A stretch of 11,927 bases of DNA from an uncultured Lachnospiraceae bacterium (GTDB lineage: Bacteria; Bacillota; Clostridia; Lachnospirales; Lachnospiraceae). Of this stretch, positions 7,559-11,927 are shown piece after piece. The DNA is taken from positions 1-11,927 of the forward strand of contig CAJUKA010000120.1 of assembly GCA_910586585.1 (NCBI GenBank), written 5' to 3'. Positions within the stretch are counted from its first letter, which is position 1; each line of letters begins with the position of its first letter. Made by a program: the position numbers and the translations under genes. Under the pieces are notes generated by a model. It saw only the letters and a program-made list of their open reading frames with translations. It had not been told where the DNA came from and searched no databases.

Positions 7559-8806
7559 TTATATTATATCTGCGGTTGCGATTTCTCCTTTTATTGCAGA
7601 AGCTGTAACGGTTGCTGCTGATGCCAGATATACAAATGAATCCTTATGCCCTGCACGTCCCTTAAAATTGCGTGTTCCTGTACTAATCAACACTTCATTT
7701 TCACCGATAACGCCCTGGCAGCTTCCCCAGCATACACTGCAGTTTGGGTTCATCACAATCGCGCCAGCTTCCATAAAAGTACTGATTATTCCTTCTTCAA
7801 GCGCCTGCTGATATACCTTAGCACTTGCCGGAACAACAAGAAATCGAACAAGCGGATGCACTTTTTTTCCCTTGATAAGCGCTGCACCAACTCTCAAATC
7901 CTCAATTCGTCCATTGTTGCAGGAACCAAGAAACGCTTCATCAATGTGTGTTCCAACACACTCTTTTGCATCAACAACACTGTCTACAAAATGTGGTTTT
8001 GCTACGATTGGTTTGATTGTTGACAAATCAATATCATATACTTTTGCAAAAACAGCATCTTCATCACTTTTAAAATGATATTTTGGTTCTCTTCCATGTG
8101 ATTTCAGATAGTCAAGTGTAATGTCATCTACTTCCATCAGTGCAGTTTTTGCGCCGGCTTCCACACAGAGATTGCAGATACAGATTCTGTCACTCATATT
8201 CAGCGTTTTTAGGCCGTCTCCGCCAAATTCCATCGCCATATAATTAGCGCCATTTGCACCAATCATTCCAATAATAGAAAGGATTAAATCTCTTGCATAT
8301 ACGCCATCATTTAATCTGCCAGTAAGGTTGAATTTTAGGGTTTCCGGCACCAAAAGCCATGAATGCCCTGTAACCATAGCATATAAATAATCTGTACAGC
8401 CCACGCCTGTACCAAATGCACCGACTGCACCATAAGCACACGTATGGCTGTCTGCGCCAAAAATCAGTTCACCGCTTGTCACATGATTCTCCATCATTAC
8501 CTGATGGCAGACCCCTGCCCCTTCATAAAAACAAATTTCATGTTCTTTGGCAAAATCCCGCATTTTTTTGTGTGATGCCGCTGTTTTCACACTGTCGCAC
8601 GGAACATTATGATCCATTATCCACACCAATTTGCTTACATCTGCAATTTGTGGATTTTTAAGCTGATTGTACATATCTATGGTAAGATGTGTTGTCCCAT
8701 CGTTGCTCATCAGCCGGTCAAGTTCTACTGTATGTATATCGCCTGGCTTTACGGAAGTTTCGCCTGCCGCTGCCGCAATTATTTTTTCTGCAATTGTCAT
8801 TCCCAT
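7559..8806 (-). CDS. leuC: Large subunit of the first LeuCD-type hydro-lyase, divergent
   Basis: This is a 415-residue [4Fe-4S] aconitase-superfamily subunit of the same short family as the gene at 5790, but clearly a distant paralogue. The cluster cysteines C296 (GSCNNG), C356 and C359 (NCSVC) are kept, as are MDHNVP (64-69), AGVCHQV (97-103) and FGADSHTCAYG (116-126). Differences from the usual pattern are GSCNN for GSCTN, GRAG for GRMG near 383-386, and LASAATVTASAI for the usual LASP-containing end, all near the catalytic pocket. AGGAGG (8814-8819) 7 bases before the ATG at 8806 fixes the start and rejects the 12-residue extension to 8842. A 7-bp hairpin touches this ribosome binding site. 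It is probably catalytic, with a substrate different from that of pair 2. Confidence 0.87.
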   Translation of the reverse strand: MGMTIAEKIIAAAAGETSVKPGDIHTVELDRLMSNDGTTHLTIDMYNQLKNPQIADVSKLVWIMDHNVPCDSVKTAASHKKMRDFAKEHEICFYEGAGVCHQVMMENHVTSGELIFGADSHTCAYGAVGAFGTGVGCTDYLYAMVTGHSWLLVPETLKFNLTGRLNDGVYARDLILSIIGMIGANGANYMAMEFGGDGLKTLNMSDRICICNLCVEAGAKTALMEVDDITLDYLKSHGREPKYHFKSDEDAVFAKVYDIDLSTIKPIVAKPHFVDSVVDAKECVGTHIDEAFLGSCNNGRIEDLRVGAALIKGKKVHPLVRFLVVPASAKVYQQALEEGIISTFMEAGAIVMNPNCSVCWGSCQGVIGENEVLISTGTRNFKGRAGHKDSFVYLASAATVTASAIKGEIATADII

Positions 8807-8818
8807 TTTTATACCTCC

Positions 8819-8836
8819 TGCGTGCTTTGGCACGCA
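8819..8836 (-). promoter_or_regulatory. Hairpin abutting the ribosome binding site of the first large subunit
   Basis: TGCGTGC and GCACGCA pair perfectly around a 4-base loop (CAAA on the mRNA), in the 61-base gap between the small and large subunit genes. The mRNA reads hairpin, then directly GGAGG, so the 3' arm ends at the Shine-Dalgarno. It could set subunit stoichiometry by blocking RNase progress or modulating initiation. There is no U-tract, so it is not a terminator. Confidence 0.5.
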
Positions 8837-8867
8837 CATCAATCAATGTTTGAAACAAACTCTCCAA

Positions 8868-9335
8868 CTATTTGTTTAATGACGCAATCAATCCGCCCTG
8901 ATCAAGGATTCCCTGCATATACTCTGGCAGTTTCGTGCACTCATATTCTTTGCCATTTACACGTACTACGCCTTCCTGCATAGAAAGTTCCATATCGTCA
9001 CCCGCATGAACGTTATCATGCAAATCCTTGCAGACAATGACAGGAAGTCCAATATTAATCGCATTCCGATAAAAAATCCGCGCAAATGATTTTGCCAGAA
9101 CTGCTTTGATACCCAAAGCTTTTAAAACACTTGGCGCCTGCTCCCTAGACGATCCGCAGCCAAAATTTTCAGATGCCACAACAAAATCACCTGGCTGAAC
9201 CTGTAAAGCAAAATTGGGGTCAAGTGATTCAAAAGTATGTCCTTTCATCTCATCAATCGTAGGGTAAATAATATACTGTGATGCGATAATCTGATCTGTA
9301 TCTACATCTTGATTAAACTTAAATATTTTTCCCAT
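8868..9335 (-). CDS. leuD: Small subunit of the first LeuCD-type hydro-lyase, first gene of the operon
   Basis: This 155-residue swivel-domain subunit matches the large subunit at 7559. NQDVDTDQIIASQ (8-20) and ENFGCGSSREQAP (56-68) are diagnostic. SFARIFYRNAINIGLPVIV (83-101) follows as usual. The specificity loop is SQYIIYPT (19-26). A Y-L-V-Y-like loop is associated with isopropylmalate isomerase and Y-L-R-T with homoaconitase in archaeal enzymes, so YIIY leans to an isopropylmalate-like substrate; this is inference. AAAGGA lies 12-13 bases before the ATG, a longer spacing than ideal. It leads a leftward operon small-large-small-large, the reverse of the common large-first order. Confidence 0.88.
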   Translation of the reverse strand: MGKIFKFNQDVDTDQIIASQYIIYPTIDEMKGHTFESLDPNFALQVQPGDFVVASENFGCGSSREQAPSVLKALGIKAVLAKSFARIFYRNAINIGLPVIVCKDLHDNVHAGDDMELSMQEGVVRVNGKEYECTKLPEYMQGILDQGGLIASLNK

Positions 9336-9359
9336 TGTATTATCATGTCCTTTCTGTGT

Positions 9360-9375
9360 GGAACGAAACAGTTCC
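9360..9375. promoter_or_regulatory. Operator-like dyad 1 (GGAAC-N6-GTTCC)
   Basis: GGAACGAAACAGTTCC is a perfect 5-bp dyad with a 6-base centre, located in the predicted 5' leader of the dehydratase operon. It shares its design with the site at 9411-9426, whose centre is 51 bases away (about five helical turns). The regulator is unknown. Confidence 0.45.
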
Positions 9376-9401
9376 TATGGCTGAATTAGTTGTTAAATAC
9401 G

Positions 9402-9426
9402 TTTATAAGTGTAACAAATTTGTTCC
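9402..9426 (-). promoter_or_regulatory. Predicted dehydratase-operon promoter with operator-like dyad 2
   Basis: On the minus strand TATAAA (9402-9407) is the best -10 before the operon. A good -35 is missing; TTTAGG or TTAGGA falls at the right distance. The spacer is largely the palindrome AACAAATTTGTT (9413-9424), extended as GTAAC-N6-GTTCC at 9411-9426. A protein bound there would block RNA polymerase, which fits repression. The leader would be about 60 bases, too short for a T-box, and no leucine-rich leader peptide is seen. Confidence 0.42.
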
Positions 9427-9466
9427 TAAAAAACTAGGATAATTTTTATTCTACCCTGCTGTTTTT

Positions 9467-9495
9467 TTGTTTCTGATGTGATATAGTTATAGTAT
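9467..9495 (+). promoter_or_regulatory. Predicted rightward promoter for the small ORF / CobL-like unit
   Basis: TTGTTT (9467-9472), a 17-base spacer and TAGTAT (9490-9495) precede the ribosome binding site at 9505-9511. It is divergent from the dehydratase promoter, with the dyads between the two start regions. Confidence 0.42.
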
Positions 9496-9521
9496 CATAG
9501 TACGAAAGGAGCTGAAAAATC

Positions 9522-9653
9522 TTGAGACGCTTTCTAAAACGCTGTGCAGCACAAATTTTGGTGATTGTTTTTTATGTAACCGGCATGTCTTACCGAACCG
9601 GAAAAAACGAAATGAATATGGTGAAACATTTAAAAATATGGGCTGATAAATAA
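9522..9653 (+). CDS. Small 43-residue basic protein, TTG start, unknown function
   Basis: An ideal Shine-Dalgarno AAAGGAG (9505-9511) stands 10 bases before TTG at 9522, which opens 43 codons to TAA at 9651. The product begins MRRFLKRCAAQ, has a short hydrophobic stretch (ILVIVFYVTG, residues 12-21) flanked by basic residues, and ends in a lysine-rich amphipathic tail. It could be a membrane-associated microprotein or a translated leader for the CobL-like gene 65 bases downstream. Promoter, ribosome binding site and spacing argue that it is translated; no family is recognised. Internal ATG codons lack comparable signals. Confidence 0.5.
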   Translation: MRRFLKRCAAQILVIVFYVTGMSYRTGKNEMNMVKHLKIWADK

Positions 9654-9659
9654 ATCAGC
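9642..9659 (+). repeat. Short inverted repeat over the small ORF stop codon
   Basis: GCTGAT (9642-9647) and ATCAGC (9654-9659) pair around AAATAA, which contains the stop. The stem is only 6 bp and the T-rich run (AAAATTTAAT) is several bases later. It may be a weak attenuator between the small ORF and the CobL-like gene, or incidental. Confidence 0.25.
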
Positions 9660-9718
9660 GCATTCTGATAAAAATTTAATAGCAAACAAAAAAGAAAACT
9701 TAAACAGGAGGCCGAATC

Positions 9719-10627
9719 ATGGAAAAACAAATTTTTACAAATGAGATTATCTTAAGCTGGCTGCAGTACTATTCACAAAATACGCCGATTGATCTGGAAC
9801 ATGTCAAAATTATTGACATCACCAAGAAGAACAAGAATGTTATTCCGACGGTCGAAGCACACAAAACGACGTTGGTATTCACCAATGCAGGAATTGATGA
9901 CATCTTTTATCGCTTGTGGAATGCCGGTCTGGGAGAATGTGAGGTTTGGTATAACGAAGGTTCTGATCCTAGCGGAGAAATTTTACATAATCGAATAAAG
10001 GATATGATAAACCGTGGTATTAACGCCTCTGCTGGTATGCTTATTATCAATCCAAATGCTAGAAATTCTTCTCGAATCGGACTGAGCAACGAAAAACTGC
10101 AGCGGGGTTCTATCCACTATGTAGGCAGTGAAATTCGTGCAATTATTCTTAGTAAAATGATGGTTGATCCACAAGATGATATCTGTGTTATTGGCGGAGA
10201 AAGTATTGCTATCGAAGCGGCTCTTATTGCGGCAGAAGGTTCTGTGACTGCTGTTGAATACAGCAAAGCCGATCGCTCCACTTTGGAAGATAACGTTGCA
10301 CACTTTGACCTGCACAACATAAAAATTATTGATCATGTTGATGAAGAAACAATGGCAGACTGCGCGCCGCCTTCGCTTGTATTTCTGGTAGCATCTGCCA
10401 GTACAGAACAGGAGCTTGCTTTCCTCACAAAACGAAACCCAAATATAAATGTTGTTATCTATACCTTAGATTTTAAGACTGCAGCGGCCTTGCCTGATAT
10501 CCTGTCTTCACTTGGACTTGCAGATATAGAAACAATACAGGTTGCTGTGACAAAACTTGGAAGCAACCGTGCATTTAAACCGAGTCCTGCTCCTTGGATT
10601 ATTACTGCCAGAGGCAGAGAAGATTAA
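9719..10627 (+). CDS. Degenerate CobL/CbiET-like protein (precorrin methyltransferase/decarboxylase homologue)
   Basis: This 302-residue protein resembles the last third of CbiE joined to CbiT. Residues about 51-112 (TLVFTNAGIDDIFYRLWNAG, then CEVWYNEGSDPSGEI) match the CbiE stretch that ends in V-x-E-x-L-G. Residues about 122-300 follow CbiT: GSEIRAIILSKM (136-147) where active enzymes have TKxEVR, VEYSKADRSTLEDN (179-192), and VTKLGSNRAFKPSPAPWIIT (277-296). Two defects stand out. The N-terminal CbiE SAM site (G-x-G-P-G) is absent. CbiT motif I, normally D-I-G-A-G-T-G-S, reads VIGGESIAIEAA (157-168), with most glycines and the leading aspartate lost. AGGAGG is 7 bases before the ATG. No cobalamin genes adjoin. 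It has probably been repurposed or binds ligand without methyl transfer; normal corrin chemistry is unlikely. Confidence 0.68.
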   Translation: MEKQIFTNEIILSWLQYYSQNTPIDLEHVKIIDITKKNKNVIPTVEAHKTTLVFTNAGIDDIFYRLWNAGLGECEVWYNEGSDPSGEILHNRIKDMINRGINASAGMLIINPNARNSSRIGLSNEKLQRGSIHYVGSEIRAIILSKMMVDPQDDICVIGGESIAIEAALIAAEGSVTAVEYSKADRSTLEDNVAHFDLHNIKIIDHVDEETMADCAPPSLVFLVASASTEQELAFLTKRNPNINVVIYTLDFKTAAALPDILSSLGLADIETIQVAVTKLGSNRAFKPSPAPWIITARGRED

Positions 10628-10679
10628 ACGTCTGTGTTTAATGCATCAAGGAACGTTTTACACGGTTCGTTATGTGGCT

Positions 10680-10705
10680 AAATTGAGCGCGTTGGCGCTC
10701 AATTT
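10680..10705. terminator. Perfect 11-bp hairpin downstream of the CobL-like gene
   Basis: AAATTGAGCGC (10680-10690), loop GTTG, GCGCTCAATTT (10695-10705). It is symmetrical, with A-rich and T-rich ends, as in bidirectional terminators, and ends in TTTGGG rather than a long T run. It lies 53 bases past the stop. The rest of the 10628-10784 gap shows no supported gene. Confidence 0.5.
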
Positions 10706-10784
10706 GGGCTCTGTATTCGCAGTTTCCTATAAAGAGAAAAAGCCGCTAAACGATTTTTGAGTCTATGGGTAGCTTAAGATAGTT

Positions 10785-10933
10785 TTATTTTCCGAATAGG
10801 TCGGCATGACTGCCAGTCGCGGTCGCAGAAAGAATAAGGGTGTTTTCATGAATTTGATACTATACTGAACAGGTAATGGATTACCACTTGCAAGCAGCAA
10901 GGCAGCGCACTTGTAAATGCTCTGCCCTGTCAT
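10785..10933 (-). pseudogene. Remnant of a YafQ/RelE-family toxin gene, internally deleted and frameshifted
   Basis: Two pieces of a YafQ-type mRNA-interferase toxin lie in different frames. The first, from about 10910 down, reads ALLLASGNPLPVQY, matching the LL-x-G-x-PLP-x-Y segment of these toxins. The second, in the neighbouring frame, reads YQIHENTLILSATATGSH then ADLFGK and stop at 10787-10785, matching the family's C-terminal Y-x-I...L-x-x-T-G-S/T-H-S-D-L-F. About two dozen residues that normally lie between (RDH...REC-H-I...WLLIY), including catalytic histidines, are gone, and the junction (CAGTATAGTATCAA) shifts frame with an in-frame TAG. The N-terminal half and the DinJ-like antitoxin are not recognisable. 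The peptide is short but the C-terminal signature is distinctive. Confidence 0.68.
10901..10926 (-). terminator. Hairpin just after the Rpn-family gene
   Basis: GGCAG-x-GCA (10901-10909) pairs with TGC-x-CTGCC (10918-10926) with one mismatch and an 8-base loop, 18 bases past the Rpn stop. It has no U-tract in the leftward direction. It overlaps the toxin remnant, so it could equally be coding residue. Confidence 0.28.
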
Positions 10934-10943
10934 GTTCCTGTTT

Positions 10944-11753
10944 TCAAATAATATGATATTCTTTGTATAGTATCAGACGATAATCTTTATCGTCTTTCAT
11001 TCTCTCTATTTCAGTAAACCGTTTATCTGCCACCAATTTTTGTATCAAAGCAAGCATCAGTTCCTCTCCATATTCTCTTCCTTTTTTCACATTCTCCTGG
11101 TCTCTCATCAACAACGTCATATACTCATGCCTCCATTCTCTATTCTTCTTGGCCTCTTTTACCGCTTCTTCCAATCTCTCCACATAGGCATCCTTCGGCT
11201 TCTTCCCTGCCACATAATCAAGGAACGCCTTTAATTCATCACTCACATCATCCAGAGTTCCTTTTGCATTGAGAAATATCTTTACCGCCTCATCACCCAT
11301 AGAAATGCTGCCGTCTTCTTTACAGATATTTTCAAAGGTATAAATATGCCGTCCTTTCCCATATAAATCGAATGGACAGATAAATATAACATAGCTTCGC
11401 TTTAACTCATCATAAAGCTGCCCTTTATCAATAAGCTGCAGGTCTATCATACTCTGATAATACCGGCTTCTCTTAGCAAGTTCCTTGGTATGGCTTACCT
11501 GCATTTCTATGTCGTAAACAACTTCTTTCTCATCTTTTACATACACATCCAGCCTCACACTGCGGGCATCCATATCCATGTTGATACTTTTCTGTAATTC
11601 CGGATATTCAATGCGTTCAATGTTCAAATCCGGGAGAATCCTCTGCAATAGCTCTTTGCACAGTTCCGGATTCTGCATGACCTTGCCAAACAGGAAATCA
11701 TTGGATATGCTTAATTCTTCCCATTTTGTCTGCTTTGTTTCCATGTCTCCCAT
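10944..11753 (-). CDS. Rpn-family recombination-promoting nuclease / PD-(D/E)XK transposase-like protein
   Basis: This 269-residue protein belongs to the Rpn (YhgA/COG5464) family. Members are DNA endonucleases that raise RecA-independent recombination in E. coli and are often annotated as PD-(D/E)XK family transposases. The N-terminus (SISNDFLFGKVMQNPELCKELLQ) is typical. The nuclease core is RLDVYVKDEKEVVYDIEMQ (67-85), giving D69, E83 and Q85. RSRYYQSMIDLQLIDKGQLYDEL (95-117) follows. The C-terminal 70 residues are charged and helical, as usual. AGGTGG (11759-11764) is 5 bases before the ATG at 11753, which is preferred over the GTG at 11762. Promoter at 11829-11857. These genes are multicopy in many Clostridia and vary in the C-terminus. 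All catalytic residues appear intact, so it may be active. No terminal repeats of an insertion sequence were recognised beside it. Confidence 0.85.
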   Translation of the reverse strand: MGDMETKQTKWEELSISNDFLFGKVMQNPELCKELLQRILPDLNIERIEYPELQKSINMDMDARSVRLDVYVKDEKEVVYDIEMQVSHTKELAKRSRYYQSMIDLQLIDKGQLYDELKRSYVIFICPFDLYGKGRHIYTFENICKEDGSISMGDEAVKIFLNAKGTLDDVSDELKAFLDYVAGKKPKDAYVERLEEAVKEAKKNREWRHEYMTLLMRDQENVKKGREYGEELMLALIQKLVADKRFTEIERMKDDKDYRLILYKEYHII

Positions 11754-11784
11754 TTTATCCACCTGCTTTCTTTCAACAAATCAC

Positions 11785-11849
11785 TGCCGGAAAATGTGTA
11801 TTTTTCAAAATCCCTATTATCTATTTCTATTATACACAGACTTCCGGCA
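11785..11849. repeat. Inverted repeat bracketing the Rpn promoter start region
   Basis: TGCCGGAA-AA-TGTGTA (11785-11800) is mirrored by TACACA-GAC-TTCCGGCA (11833-11849): 14 paired bases per arm, with about 32 bases between. The right arm lies in the promoter spacer and the -10, the left arm in the 5' leader. Only one arm would be in the mRNA, so this is a DNA-level structure, either an operator pair or a nuclease/recombination site. Confidence 0.5.
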
Positions 11850-11857
11850 ATTTACAA
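11829..11857 (-). promoter_or_regulatory. Promoter of the Rpn-family gene
   Basis: On the minus strand TTGTAA (11852-11857), a 17-base spacer (11835-11851) and a consensus TATAAT (11829-11834). Transcription would start near 11822, giving a leader of about 70 bases to the ATG at 11753. Confidence 0.62.
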
Positions 11858-11927
11858 TAAGCCGAGAACCTGTCTCAGGATAAACTTATAAACCGTTTTT
11901 GATACCAGACACCCATCGGTGCCATTT
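11852..11927 (-). CDS. Possible C-terminal end of an upstream gene (runs off the right edge)
   Basis: A minus-strand frame is open from the window edge to TAA at 11854-11852 (24 codons, ending KTVYKFILRQVLGLL). The peptide looks protein-like, basic then hydrophobic, but is too short to identify. Its stop overlaps the -35 of the Rpn promoter. It may be a real gene end, a remnant, or chance. Confidence 0.22.
   Translation of the reverse strand, partial: NGTDGCLVSKTVYKFILRQVLGLL

Noticed and set aside
7646..8023. 125-codon plus-strand frame antisense to the first large subunit
   Set aside because: It is a shadow of a well-conserved gene on the other strand, with a Cys/Phe/Asn-rich composition and no start signals. 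The same holds for plus-strand frames at 5023-5511, 5784-6128 and 8609-8983.
8807..8842. 12-residue extension of the first large subunit (MMCVPKHAGGIK)
   Set aside because: It is translated from the hairpin and Shine-Dalgarno region. AGGAGG 7 bases before the ATG at 8806 is decisive.
9336..9521. T-box, leucine leader peptide or other riboswitch upstream of the dehydratase operon
   Set aside because: The predicted leader is only about 60 bases. No specifier/antiterminator pattern, leucine-codon run or terminator hairpin with a U-tract is visible.
10557..10760. 67-codon plus-strand frame overlapping the end of the CobL-like gene
   Set aside because: It begins inside a supported gene in another frame, runs through the 10680-10705 hairpin, and lacks a ribosome binding site.
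11871..11927. Insertion-sequence end at the right edge next to the Rpn gene
   Set aside because: CACC/GGTG and CCTG/CAGG are only 4-bp inverted repeats. No matching terminal repeat was found left of the Rpn gene and no target-site duplication is visible.

Overview
The window looks like chromosomal DNA from a low-GC, anaerobic Gram-positive bacterium, most likely a gut Clostridia/Lachnospiraceae-type organism. The reasons are AGGAGG-type ribosome binding sites, an archaeal-type LeuC/LeuD family, an Rpn-family PD-(D/E)XK protein and a YafQ toxin remnant of a kind common in that group. This assignment comes from gene style, not from a database match. There are no rRNA or tRNA genes, no CRISPR array and no intact insertion sequence.

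Left part (1-4460). A MerR-family regulator with a BmrR/GyrI-like ligand domain is convergent with a membrane-anchored serine hydrolase (SxxK, beta-lactamase/PBP-like). Two near-identical MerR-type promoters with 19-bp spacers and GTnAC-centred dyads are present. One points left, off the window edge, towards a possible GTG-started gene. The other sits directly in front of the serine hydrolase. The regulator therefore probably controls both. A TrmA/RumA-family 23S rRNA uracil-C5 methyltransferase (RlmD) and a low-molecular-weight protein-tyrosine phosphatase follow on the plus strand.

Middle part (4461-9653). A free-standing AAA ATPase on the minus strand lies downstream of the most striking locus: four genes in the order small-large-small-large that encode two different aconitase-superfamily hydro-lyases (LeuDC-like pair 1, LeuDC-like pair 2). 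No leuA or leuB is visible. The two pairs differ in the small-subunit specificity loop and in active-site-proximal motifs of the large subunit, so they probably act on different 2-hydroxyacids or run different steps. A 186-bp divergent region upstream carries a leftward promoter with two matching dyads (GnAAC-N6-GTTCC) and a rightward promoter for an unannotated 43-residue small basic protein.

Right part (9654-11927). The small protein is followed by an orphan, strongly diverged homologue of the cobalamin enzyme CobL/CbiET. It has lost the front of its CbiE part, and its SAM-binding glycine motif is degenerate, so it is probably no longer a corrin methyltransferase. Beyond it lie an intergenic hairpin, the frameshifted and internally deleted remains of a YafQ-type toxin gene, and an Rpn-family nuclease/transposase-like gene whose promoter is bracketed by a long inverted repeat. 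A truncated reading frame runs off the right edge.

Several starts were placed downstream of the longest open frame because a good Shine-Dalgarno sequence decides them: RlmD 2367, AAA ATPase 5567, large subunits 7031 and 8806, Rpn 11753.
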